DNA of 64,000 nucleotides from Chryseolinea lacunae (GTDB lineage Bacteria; Bacteroidota; Bacteroidia; Cytophagales; Cyclobacteriaceae). The translations under genes were made by a program, and so were the position numbers. This document shows, in pieces, positions 42,878-51,424 of the stretch. The notes under the pieces were generated by a model. The model was not told the origin of the DNA. It ran no database searches and was given only the letters and a program-made list of their open reading frames with translations. Numbering within the stretch: position 1 is the first letter of the stretch; each line of letters opens with the position of its first letter. The stretch is taken from NCBI RefSeq assembly GCF_016735595.1, contig NZ_JAERRB010000007.1:124001-188000 (forward strand). The letters are read 5' to 3'.

Positions 42878-45421
42878 ATGAAAGAACATTCCACAACGCT
42901 TGCCGAGCCCTTGGTAGGGAAGGGCACAGACAAGGCTGCATCGGCGCCCGCTCGTTTTCTTTTGTTGGGCTACGTGATGCTAGCCGCGTCGCTCATTCTT
43001 TTCGTCCTCTATGATTATGTCGGTGGCAAGCGTGACGACGCCATGACCGCGTTTGTGGCGCACTATGCACTCGCGATAGTCTATGCCATTTTATTGATCG
43101 CCGATCGCGCCTATGGCATCTCCAAGAGCTGGGACGAGGCGAACCTGGACAGGAACATCGTGCTCATCAACCTGTTTCTGGTGGCGGCCTTTTCATTGAA
43201 CCGGCAGTTCTCCGTGTTCGAAGACTCAACGCCCTGGTTTTCGGTCTACCTCATTCTGGCCTCGGCCACCCTCATGAGTTTTCAATATTTCGATCGCCTG
43301 CCCAAATGGTTCAACAGCATTCAATTTGTGTTGCTGGGAAGCAGCTTTTTACTTTATCTCTACGCGTCATTATATATGTTGCCCTACTATCCCTTTGGGT
43401 TCATTGGGCTCCTTTTTCTGGGGCTGGGTGCACTGGTGATGGTGCCGCTCACGCTCATGACGGCCAGCATATTTTTATTCAAGTATCACTTTAAAAAAAG
43501 TAAAACGGCAATTGCCTTGACCGTGAGTGGTCTTGTGGCGCCACTGTTGTTTGCCGCGGGGTTTGTTTCGGAATGGACCAAGCGCGTGAACGACATCGAA
43601 TACCTTTCCAACAGGTCGGTCATCTATCGCGATGCACAGTTGCCGGCCTGGGTCAAGATCGGGCAGTCGCTGCCAAACGATGGTATGACGCAACGCATTT
43701 TGAAATCGGATCTTGTCTACACCACGGCCCATGATCGGTTGAGCAGCTTCAACCGGTTTCCGGATTCATGGGATGAGACGAGAAAGCACGACCCGTTGGT
43801 GCTCTTGTCGTCTTATTTTTCAGAATGTTCCCTGTCGAACGATGACCGCGTGAAGGTGCTGCATGCCCTCGGCACGAACTCACACCGCACCGACGAGCGC
43901 TTGTGGAGTGGGGCAGACCTCTCTACTTCGTATGTGGTGAGCGACGTGGATATCTATCCCGAGCTACGCCTCGCGTATACTGAAAAGTATCTCAACGTAA
44001 AGAATCATTCCGGCAGTGACTGGAGCAACGAGGAAGCGATCTATACCTTCCAGTTGCCCGAGGGATCGGTGGTGACATCGTTGTCGCTTTGGGTGAACGG
44101 GAGGGAAGAAAAAGGAATTTTAACCTCCAAACAAAAAGCAGCCAAAGCCTACGAAACCATTGTGGGCGTTGAGCAGCGCGATCCATCGGTGATCCATTGG
44201 CAGGAGGGGAACACGGTGTCGGTGCGTGTGTTTCCCTGCACCACATCCGAAGAAAGGAAGTTCAAGATTGGTGTCACGTCGCCGTTGGCCGTGCAGGATG
44301 GGCAGATCGTTTATCGCAACATCGTGTTTCAGGGACCCGACCCTTCGCAGGCTAAAGAAACCACGCGCGTTCGCTTCATCGGAAACACCGAGCTGCAACT
44401 GCCGTGGACGTTTAAGAAAGACAGCAACGGCGACTTTGTTGCCGACGGAAAATATGATCCGGACTTCAACCTCGAAATGAAGGAGGTTTCGCTAAAGCCC
44501 GACAACGGTTTCACATTCGACGGATTTCAGTATGCGCTTCAACCGTATAAGCCCACGCATCAACCCTTCGAGGCCAAACGGATTTATCTCGACATCAACA
44601 GCAGCTGGACTCACGATGAGCTTAAGGCTCTGCAACCGCTGGCGACCCAGCGAAACGTTTTTGTTTATCACAACGACGACTTCCTGAAACTCGATGCCCA
44701 AAACTGGGACATCGCCGAACAGTTGCAAACCCGAAACTTCAGCCTGTTCCCCTTTCACCTGCTGAAAAACGTTGACGACAATTTGGTGGTAACAAAAGGC
44801 AAACCGCTGTCGCCACACCTCAGCGACATTACCGACAGCGAGTTTGGCGTGAAGCTGCGGTCGTTCTTTGCAGCGGGAAATAAAGTTCACGTCTACAATC
44901 TTGGCAGCGAAGTGTCAACGTATGTGCGGTCGTTGCGTGAGTTCAGATCGTTGCAGTTTGGCGAGGGAAGCACCAAACAATTACTGATGTTGCTGGAAGA
45001 AGACCGCTTTCCCGAAACGCTTGAGAGCGACAACAGCCTTGTGTTGCACGACGCCGGCATGCGCCTCACCCGAACCCCGGCCGGAGCCGTACCACTCAAA
45101 AACACTGCGCCCGATCACCTCGCCCGACTGTTCACCTACAACGACATTATGCGTCGCGTGGGCACAGGCTATTTCAACGACAGCTTTCAAAACGACGCCC
45201 TTGTGGCAGATGCAGCCAAGGCTTATGTGGTCACTCCCGTGTCGAGCCTCATTGTGCTGGAGACGCAAAGTGACTATGAGCGGTTTGGTATAGAAGATTC
45301 TGAGAACAGCCTGCACAATGCGTCCAAAGATTCGTCGGGTGCTGTGCCCGAGCCGCATGAGTGGGCGTTGATCATTCTGTTTGGATTGTTTGTGGTCTAC
45401 CTGAAGTTTAGAAATCCGTGA
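42878..45421 (+). CDS. XrtN system VIT-domain protein (sorting target of exosortase N)
   Basis: An 847-residue membrane protein. The first 240 residues contain about seven hydrophobic helices. Then comes a VIT domain (about 370-480: YPELRLAYTEKYLNVKNHSG and the VWVNG-like LSLWVNGREEKGILTSKQKA). A von-Willebrand-like region follows, with YLDINSSWTHDELKAL. The C-terminus is a PEP-CTERM-like sorting signal: VPEPHEWALIILFGLFVVYL then basic KFRNP. It overlaps the exosortase gene by 4 bases and is almost certainly its dedicated substrate. ATG 42878 is preferred over an in-frame TTG at 42866. The role in the envelope is unknown. Confidence 0.9.
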   Translation: MKEHSTTLAEPLVGKGTDKAASAPARFLLLGYVMLAASLILFVLYDYVGGKRDDAMTAFVAHYALAIVYAILLIADRAYGISKSWDEANLDRNIVLINLFLVAAFSLNRQFSVFEDSTPWFSVYLILASATLMSFQYFDRLPKWFNSIQFVLLGSSFLLYLYASLYMLPYYPFGFIGLLFLGLGALVMVPLTLMTASIFLFKYHFKKSKTAIALTVSGLVAPLLFAAGFVSEWTKRVNDIEYLSNRSVIYRDAQLPAWVKIGQSLPNDGMTQRILKSDLVYTTAHDRLSSFNRFPDSWDETRKHDPLVLLSSYFSECSLSNDDRVKVLHALGTNSHRTDERLWSGADLSTSYVVSDVDIYPELRLAYTEKYLNVKNHSGSDWSNEEAIYTFQLPEGSVVTSLSLWVNGREEKGILTSKQKAAKAYETIVGVEQRDPSVIHWQEGNTVSVRVFPCTTSEERKFKIGVTSPLAVQDGQIVYRNIVFQGPDPSQAKETTRVRFIGNTELQLPWTFKKDSNGDFVADGKYDPDFNLEMKEVSLKPDNGFTFDGFQYALQPYKPTHQPFEAKRIYLDINSSWTHDELKALQPLATQRNVFVYHNDDFLKLDAQNWDIAEQLQTRNFSLFPFHLLKNVDDNLVVTKGKPLSPHLSDITDSEFGVKLRSFFAAGNKVHVYNLGSEVSTYVRSLREFRSLQFGEGSTKQLLMLLEEDRFPETLESDNSLVLHDAGMRLTRTPAGAVPLKNTAPDHLARLFTYNDIMRRVGTGYFNDSFQNDALVADAAKAYVVTPVSSLIVLETQSDYERFGIEDSENSLHNASKDSSGAVPEPHEWALIILFGLFVVYLKFRNP

Positions 45422-46782
45422 ACATAAATCTCGTTTCGATTGGAGTTGAATCGTGGCGCAGCGGCGTGCACCGGCATCACCTGTTTTTCATGGTGTTGCT
45501 CGCGGCGGGAGTTGTAGGGGCTTCCGTCGCCTTGCCGCTGTCGTATGTCAGCGTCAGCAATTTTTTGGTGGGCCTGGTTTTGTTGCCGTTTGTTATTTTC
45601 CGGCAGGGTGCACCGAGAGTGAATGCGGTCTATGTGCTGGCACTGCTGTGTTGTGGCGTGCTGGCCTATCGCTATCAGTTGAAGATATTTTATTTTCTGG
45701 CGCTGGCGTTCTATTGCATTGTGTTGTATGAAGCCCTGCTGGGCCGGCTCAACACCCTTGTGTTGTTTCAGGTCGTGCTCATGTCGCCGGTGTTTCTTCA
45801 GGTGGCGACCATTCTGGGGTTCCCCATTCGGTTACAGTTAAGTGAATGGGCAGGAAGCGTGCTGTCGCTGGCCGGGTTAGACATTGCCGTGGAAGGAAAC
45901 GTGATGATGCTGAACGGCTTCACCTTTGCTGTGGACGAAGCCTGCATGGGATTGAACATGCTCACCATCTCCATGCTCATGGGCGTTTTTGCCATCACCC
46001 ATCACTACCGCACACAGCGACGCACCCTCCGGTTGGGACCTTTGTTGTTGTTCTTCTCTGCCGTGTTTTTGCTGAATGTGGTGTCGAACCTTTTCCGCAT
46101 CATCCTGCTGGTGCTCTTCAAGATTCTTCCCGACAATGTTTTGCATGAAGGCACCGGGGTGTTGTGTCTCTGCGCCTATGTGATGGTGCCGCTCTATTTT
46201 CTGGCGCGCATCATGGTGCATCGCTTTGGTCATTCTTGCAACGTTCCCCGTCACTCGTCCATCCAGAACCGGGGCACCACAGTGTTTCTCGCTGTGCTTG
46301 GAGCCACCGTGTTGTGCCTGGGGTTGGGTATGCGGCCGGAAGGTGGAGAGCTTTCCGTTAGGCATGCCACAGTGCACTACAAAAATCTGAAGCCCGAGAA
46401 TCTGAATGGCGGCATCACCAAGCTGGCCGATGTCGGTTTGTTGCTCTATGTGAAACCCATTCCCGAGTTCTTCACCGGCGAGCACACCCCGTTGTTGTGC
46501 TGGAAGGGAAGTGGCTATCAATTCAAAGGCATTCGAAAGTCCATCGTCGGGGGGCATGAGATTTATCGTGGCACGCTGGCAAAAGACGGCGCCATGTTAT
46601 ACACTGCATGGTGGTATACCAATGGCGCCGTGCAAACCATCGATCAACTCACCTGGCGCATGGAAATGTTGAAAGGCAACGCCGCATTTTGCCTGGTGAA
46701 CGTGACGTCCGAAAAGGAAGAAGTGTTAGTGAAAAATCTTCAAGACATTCTGGAGAAAGAGATGCTTGTCATTGAAAACTAG
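45418..46782 (+). CDS. xrtN: Exosortase N (XrtN)
   Basis: Integral membrane transpeptidase-like sorting enzyme of 454 residues with GTG start overlapping the target gene stop. Eight or so hydrophobic helices carry the exosortase triad: Cys176 in DEACMGLNML, Arg227 in NLFRIILLVLF and His243 in DNVLHEGTGVL. Beyond the membrane part, a soluble C-terminal segment (about 300-454) resembles the EpsI/DUF3485 companion domain (LLCWKGSGYQFKGI, TAWWYTNGAVQTI), fused here into one chain. It processes the C-terminal PEP signal of the adjacent VIT protein; that pairing is known for the Bacteroidota XrtN family. Confidence 0.92.
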   Translation: MNINLVSIGVESWRSGVHRHHLFFMVLLAAGVVGASVALPLSYVSVSNFLVGLVLLPFVIFRQGAPRVNAVYVLALLCCGVLAYRYQLKIFYFLALAFYCIVLYEALLGRLNTLVLFQVVLMSPVFLQVATILGFPIRLQLSEWAGSVLSLAGLDIAVEGNVMMLNGFTFAVDEACMGLNMLTISMLMGVFAITHHYRTQRRTLRLGPLLLFFSAVFLLNVVSNLFRIILLVLFKILPDNVLHEGTGVLCLCAYVMVPLYFLARIMVHRFGHSCNVPRHSSIQNRGTTVFLAVLGATVLCLGLGMRPEGGELSVRHATVHYKNLKPENLNGGITKLADVGLLLYVKPIPEFFTGEHTPLLCWKGSGYQFKGIRKSIVGGHEIYRGTLAKDGAMLYTAWWYTNGAVQTIDQLTWRMEMLKGNAAFCLVNVTSEKEEVLVKNLQDILEKEMLVIEN

Positions 46783-46817
46783 GATGTCGTTTGGTTCCTG
46801 AATAGCAGCGTATTGTT

Positions 46818-49448
46818 TCAGGTTTTGATTACGTCCACGGGGTTCATGCGTCCGGCTTTCCAGGCAGAATATCCCGCGGATGCGATCACCAACGGAAATG
46901 AAATGCCCGCCACCACAAAAAACAGTGTGCCGTTCAACGGTGTTCGATAGGCAAAGACGCTAAGCCATTCCGTCATCAGCCAATAGGCAAGTGGCAAGGC
47001 CACGGCGTTAGCAAGCAAAACGATCCGCAGGAAATAACCAATGTGCAACACAGCGATCTGGTGCGTGGTGGCACCCAATACTTTGCGGATACCAAATTCT
47101 TTCATGCGACGGATCGACAAGTAGACCGAAAGCGAAAAGATGCCCAGCAGCGAAACGATCAGGATCACAAACGTGCTGAACTCCAACGTGGCAAAGGCTT
47201 TGTCTTCGCGCGCATGCGAACTGTTGTAGAGCTCGTCCACAAACCGATAGGCGAGGGGGTAGCCCGGCATCAACTCCCTGTATTTTTTTTCGATGGCCTT
47301 CACCACCGTGGGGGCATCGCCCACATAGCGCACATAGACAAAATATTCCGGATACACGTTTTGCCAGGGCAACCGCATAACGAGCGGGCGCACTTTTTCA
47401 TAGAGTTCGTTGATGTGAATGTCGTTCACTACACCCACCACGGTGCCATCCCATTTTCCTTTTTCTTCGGGATGCGTGAAGATGCGTTTGCCAATCGGGT
47501 CTTTCCAACCCAGCTCGCGCATGGCCGTTTCGTTTATCACAAAGGCTGCGCCACTGTCGGCAGGCATGTCGGCCCGAAAGGTTCTTCCCTGCAATAGTTT
47601 TATGCCCAGCGTACTGAACAATTCGTCGTCGGAAAATACTTCGTAAAGTTCCATCGATTTCATTTCGCCATTCACCTCCACGGTGTACCAGTCTTTCCAA
47701 TAGCCACCACTGATCCTGAACGAACTGTTGCTCACCCCCGTCACGGCGGCAATGGATTTGACGCCTTGTTTCAAGGCTTGCATTTTCTTCACGTCAAAGT
47801 CTTCGGGCATGCTCAGCACGAGCAGGTTGTTGCGATCAAAGCCCAGCGCTTTCGTGTGAATGAAATGAATTTGCCGCTGCATGGTGAGCGTGCAGCACAG
47901 GCAAATGATAGAGATGGTGAATTGAACAAAGAGCAACCCGCGGCTAAGGGATGAGTTGTAGCTCGCGCCTTTTGATTTCAGATTCTGCGTGATGGCGGTG
48001 GTGGTGTATTGGCGCGCCGGAAAGTAGGACGCGAACACCAGCAGGGTGATCAATCCCATAGCCACAATCATCACCACGCCGCGGTCGAGAAGCATGTTTA
48101 ACCGAAGGTGCGACTCCAGCAGCATCAACACCTGGGGGAAGAGCACGTAGAGCAGCAAAACACTTAGCACCAGCGCCACCGCGCTGTAGAGAATGGTCTC
48201 TAATGCTACCTGCACCACCAACTGTCGCTTGCGTGCACCCAGCACCTTGCGAACACCCGTCTCGCGCGAGCGACCATTGAAGTCGGCAATCGACAGGTTG
48301 ATGTAGTTGATGCCCGCCACCAGCAGCAATAACACACCCAACACCGAAAACGCATAGACATAGGTGGCGTTGCCTTTTTGGGCGATCTCAAATTTGTAGT
48401 AGGCGTCCAGGTAAATGTCTTTGATGGGTTGCAGCGAAACGCTGAAGCCGCTCTCGACCCGGTCCGACTTTTTTATGTAGGCATCGAGAAGCGTTTCTAT
48501 TTTTAATGTAAACGCCTGGGCATCCGAAGCCTGGTGGAATTTCAGAAACAAACAGGCCGAACGTTCGGCAAAATCGGTAGGCGAGTTTATGCTGCTCAGG
48601 TTGAGATCATGTTCCTGGCGAATAGGAATGATGGCGTTGATGCTCAGGTGGGAGTTGGGCGGAAAATCTTCTACCACGGCCGTTACTTCATAGACCTGTT
48701 TTTCGTGATTGATGCTCAGCAGTTTTCCAAGCGCGTCGGCGGTTCCAAAAATGATGGTGGCGGCCCGGCGGGTGAGCACGATGCCGTTTGGCTTTTTCAA
48801 CGCGTCCTTGCCTCCGCTGAGGAAGCTGAAGGTGAGCACATCAAAGAGTGAGCTGTCGGCAAGAAGAACTTCACAATCGGTCACGTTGTTGTCGGTGCGT
48901 ATATAGGTTCCGTTTGCCGTCTGTATGCGGGTGAACGCCGCGATCTCCGGGAAGTGCTGTTTCAATAGTGGCCCAAACGCCATCGGCGCTATGCCATACT
49001 TTTCTGACTGCCCATTTTCATTTCGCGCCGTGTTGACGCGGTAAATCTTTTCGTAGTCCGCATGAAAACGGTCGAACGACAATTGATAGGAAACAAAGAG
49101 TGCGATAACCAGGAAACTAAACAACGCCAGCGTGAGGCCGCCCAGTTTGAACGTGAAGTTCACTTTGCTTTTTGAAATGTGCCGATACGTTGTCTTGAAA
49201 TAGTTGGCGAGTATGGCCAGTGCATTCGACTGAACCGTGAACGAGTTGCGCAGCAATATGCCCGGTCTGAAAAAACGAAGTGCGGCCCAAATGAGTCTGC
49301 GGTTGGCGCGCCGTTCGCCATGGCGTGTTTTGTCGCGTTCAAATTTCTGAAGCAGATCGCCTTCAATTTCTTCCACCAGACTTTCGGGGCAAATGGCCCG
49401 GAGAAACCGCAGAACCCAGCGGGGAGGAGTGGACGTGTTGCGCGACAT
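46818..49448 (-). CDS. FtsX/MacB-type ABC transporter permease with permease prefix domain
   Basis: An 876-residue permease. The first 80 residues form the permease prefix domain (RFLRAICPESLVEEIEGDLLQKF), typical of Cytophagales permeases that are paired with a PadR regulator. Two copies of a MacB periplasmic core plus FtsX membrane module follow: a first TM near 115-140 (TLALFSFLVIALFVSY), FtsX helices near 370-510, a second core, and the final FtsX helices starting FATLEFSTFVILIVSLLGIF. No ATP-binding domain is encoded nearby. It begins 2 bases after the PadR gene stops. Transport of a drug, peptide or lipid is possible but unproven. Confidence 0.9.
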   Translation of the reverse strand: MSRNTSTPPRWVLRFLRAICPESLVEEIEGDLLQKFERDKTRHGERRANRRLIWAALRFFRPGILLRNSFTVQSNALAILANYFKTTYRHISKSKVNFTFKLGGLTLALFSFLVIALFVSYQLSFDRFHADYEKIYRVNTARNENGQSEKYGIAPMAFGPLLKQHFPEIAAFTRIQTANGTYIRTDNNVTDCEVLLADSSLFDVLTFSFLSGGKDALKKPNGIVLTRRAATIIFGTADALGKLLSINHEKQVYEVTAVVEDFPPNSHLSINAIIPIRQEHDLNLSSINSPTDFAERSACLFLKFHQASDAQAFTLKIETLLDAYIKKSDRVESGFSVSLQPIKDIYLDAYYKFEIAQKGNATYVYAFSVLGVLLLLVAGINYINLSIADFNGRSRETGVRKVLGARKRQLVVQVALETILYSAVALVLSVLLLYVLFPQVLMLLESHLRLNMLLDRGVVMIVAMGLITLLVFASYFPARQYTTTAITQNLKSKGASYNSSLSRGLLFVQFTISIICLCCTLTMQRQIHFIHTKALGFDRNNLLVLSMPEDFDVKKMQALKQGVKSIAAVTGVSNSSFRISGGYWKDWYTVEVNGEMKSMELYEVFSDDELFSTLGIKLLQGRTFRADMPADSGAAFVINETAMRELGWKDPIGKRIFTHPEEKGKWDGTVVGVVNDIHINELYEKVRPLVMRLPWQNVYPEYFVYVRYVGDAPTVVKAIEKKYRELMPGYPLAYRFVDELYNSSHAREDKAFATLEFSTFVILIVSLLGIFSLSVYLSIRRMKEFGIRKVLGATTHQIAVLHIGYFLRIVLLANAVALPLAYWLMTEWLSVFAYRTPLNGTLFFVVAGISFPLVIASAGYSAWKAGRMNPVDVIKT

Positions 49449-49450
49449 AG

Positions 49451-49777
49451 TCAGGATATTTTTAGTTGAGGCACCATGCTCCACAGGTCGAGCCGTGTTT
49501 CTTTCATGGCCTTTAGCAAGGCAAGGCCGGCACTGGTCACGGTGAAGATTCGTTTCCTGCGGCCACCGCGTTCTTTGGTGGCACCACCTACTTTTGACTT
49601 CACATAACCCTTGTCTTCCAACCGATACAGAGTCACGTGCACGGCGCTCAGGGTAACGTCGCGCCTGAGGCGTCGTTCAATCTCGTCCGAAATGGCAGCA
49701 CCATAGGCATCCTCCTGGAGTGCAGCCACGAGTGTGAGCACGAGTTCTTCAAACTCGCCAAGGTATTCTTTTGCCAT
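49451..49777 (-). CDS. PadR family transcriptional regulator
   Basis: A 108-residue winged-helix regulator: GEFEELVLTLVAALQEDAYG, the recognition helix VTLSAVHVTLYRLEDKGYVK, and the wing with GGRRKRIFTVTSAGLALL. The short C-terminal helix fits subfamily-2 PadR. Directly upstream of, and almost touching, the prefix-domain permease gene, it very probably controls it. An inverted repeat TTACTT-N10-AAGTAA overlaps the region just before its start codon and could be its operator. Confidence 0.92.
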   Translation of the reverse strand: MAKEYLGEFEELVLTLVAALQEDAYGAAISDEIERRLRRDVTLSAVHVTLYRLEDKGYVKSKVGGATKERGGRRKRIFTVTSAGLALLKAMKETRLDLWSMVPQLKIS

Positions 49778-49799
49778 TTACTTCTATTTTGTTAAGTAA
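49778..49799 (-). promoter_or_regulatory. Candidate PadR operator
   Basis: TTACTT (49778-49783) and AAGTAA (49794-49799) are perfect inverted half-sites with 10 bases between, immediately upstream of the PadR ATG. Spacing of one helical turn and a half and the position suggest autoregulation; AT-richness tempers this. Confidence 0.35.
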
Positions 49800-50019
49800 A
49801 TAAGCAAATTGTTTTTTCATTTGCAAATCCATCGATGCCGGGCCCAGTGGCAAAAAAAAAGTCTACCAATCAATGCTAAGAAACTAAGATACCGTAATTT
49901 TATTTTTGAATGGGGTGACACGTTCAGGTTGGCTAACAGTCGATAAATATTGGTGCCTCATTGCTCGATTCCAGCGTCATTAGAAAAGGTGTATTGTCAT
50001 AATTAAGGCCTGAACGAAA

Positions 50020-50520
50020 GTGAAATATCTGGTTGCGCTATTCACGGTGCTATTGTTCGGTTGCGATCACGGTCAACCATCCATCATTGACATCGAGGTG
50101 CATTTTTTGCTCAAAGACAAAAGTGGTAATAATCTATATGATTCAGCCACTGTTGGTCACTATCACTTCGGCGACATTCGTGTTTACTACATGGATGGCG
50201 ACAAAAAAACTGAGGTTTATCATTCCAACTATGATGCTCCACGAAATGTATTTTCAATTCAGGAAGGGCCAGTGCCAGCAATCATCAGGTTCTTTCCATA
50301 TGAAGGTGCGACTTCACAAACAGAGGAGACCATCAATTTAATTCAATGGAAGGTCGGCGATGTAGACACTGTGGTAACCAAGATCAGAAAGGTTGATCAG
50401 TCAATGTTTATCGATGAGGTTACCATTAATGGAAAGGATTTGTACATAGAAGGAGTGACCACTCCGTTGGTCATGTTTGGGAACGCGTATGTCGACAGGC
50501 TGATCGAACTGATAAAGTAG
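50020..50520 (+). CDS. Small predicted lipoprotein of unknown function
   Basis: A 166-residue protein starting with GTG: KYLVALFTVLLFGC is a lipoprotein signal, with the Cys as the anchor. The mature chain is beta-rich and acidic (VHFLLKDKSGNNLYDSATVG, HYHFGDIRVYYMDGDKKTEV) and ends in a short helix, VDRLIELIK. It resembles the many single-domain beta-sandwich lipoproteins of Bacteroidota, but I recognise no family. Codon use is more AT-rich than in neighbouring genes. It stands alone between the divergent PadR gene and the tRNA. Confidence 0.7.
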   Translation: MKYLVALFTVLLFGCDHGQPSIIDIEVHFLLKDKSGNNLYDSATVGHYHFGDIRVYYMDGDKKTEVYHSNYDAPRNVFSIQEGPVPAIIRFFPYEGATSQTEETINLIQWKVGDVDTVVTKIRKVDQSMFIDEVTINGKDLYIEGVTTPLVMFGNAYVDRLIELIK

Positions 50521-50584
50521 ACTAGAAGGAGCTTCCGGAATGTGTTTTAATAACGGTTTCGAAACAATGGGAGAAATCTAAACG

Positions 50585-50619
50585 AAAAAACCCGCTTAGA
50601 ATTAGCTTCTAAGCGGGTT
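50585..50619 (-). terminator. Terminator after tRNA-Asp
   Basis: A perfect 13-base stem (50619-50607 with 50601-50589) with loop of 5 bases is followed on the minus strand by a run of six Ts. It lies 10 bases past the tRNA 3' end, and may also stop the convergent lipoprotein transcript. Confidence 0.85.
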
Positions 50620-50629
50620 CTTTTCTTTC

Positions 50630-50706
50630 TGGCGGTCCGGACGGGACTCGAACCCGCGACCTCCTGCGTGACAGGCAGGCATTCTAACCAGCTGAACTAC
50701 CGGACC
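50630..50706 (-). tRNA. tRNA-Asp (GTC)
   Basis: Read on the minus strand, a full cloverleaf is seen: acceptor stem GGTCCGG/CCGGACC, D arm with AGCTGGTTA, anticodon stem CCTGC/GCAGG with loop CTGTCAC (anticodon GTC, aspartate), variable AGGTC, T arm GCGGG-TTCGAGT-CCCGT, discriminator G and an encoded CCA (50632-50630). Confidence 0.97.
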
Positions 50707-51424
50707 AGTTTGTTGTTTTTGTGTGGGTGTGTCCGTTAAGGGAGTGCAAAGATAGCTTTGCCTTTGTTTTCTCCAAAATTTCGGTGGAAAATTTTAACAT
50801 AAAAGTTCAGCTTCTTTTCAACATGGCTCACTTCGCGCCACTGCTTTCCTTGTGCATCAGCAGCTCCCGCGCCGGTTTCACAGCCAGGCGTGGTCGTGAC
50901 CGAAGGGTGACAACCAGCAGATCGTGGTCGTTCTGGTGCGGCTTCAATTTTCGAGAGAAGAATGCTGTCTCTCACCAGTTTAGACACCGGTGGATCGTGC
51001 CGGTTTGCCGGCGCGTTCAAACGCTTCGATGTCGAGATTTCCATTGACAAAAGCTTTCCTGTGGCCTTAACCATGGAACGCGGTGACAATGATTTTTTTT
51101 GTTCTTCGGCGGTCTATGAAAATCTTTTTTTTGCGAAATATTTTTTTGATCACGCAGTCGAATTTATTTCGAAGGGAGCATTTATTGGTGTCGTAGCAGG
51201 AGAGAACGACGATGCGCTGTTCACTGAATGTTCAAAGTGAAACGCGAGGACGCCGATAATTCGAAGGAGGGCTACTGATTTTTTTACGTTTTAACCTAAC
51301 TTTATTTAAGGTAGTTTAGAGTGTTGACCCTCTTCGTTAGAAGACGCAGCGACTCCGACTAACGAAAGTGCTCAAGCTTTCGTTTGCCGGTGTAAAGTAT
51401 TGAAAATCAAACCAGACCCGATCC
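50707..51424. other. Gene-free region between tRNA-Asp and the glycosidase gene
   Basis: About 720 bases in which no frame has convincing composition, start context or family match. The promoter of the tRNA should lie at its left end and that of the glycosidase at its right end. AACGAAAG and CTTTCGTT form a small inverted repeat near 51363-51389. Nothing else was recognised. Confidence 0.4.

Noticed and set aside
50736-51240. Overlapping frames on both strands between the tRNA and the glycosidase gene
   Set aside because: None has family features or a plausible start, and the compositions are inconsistent with the neighbouring genes.
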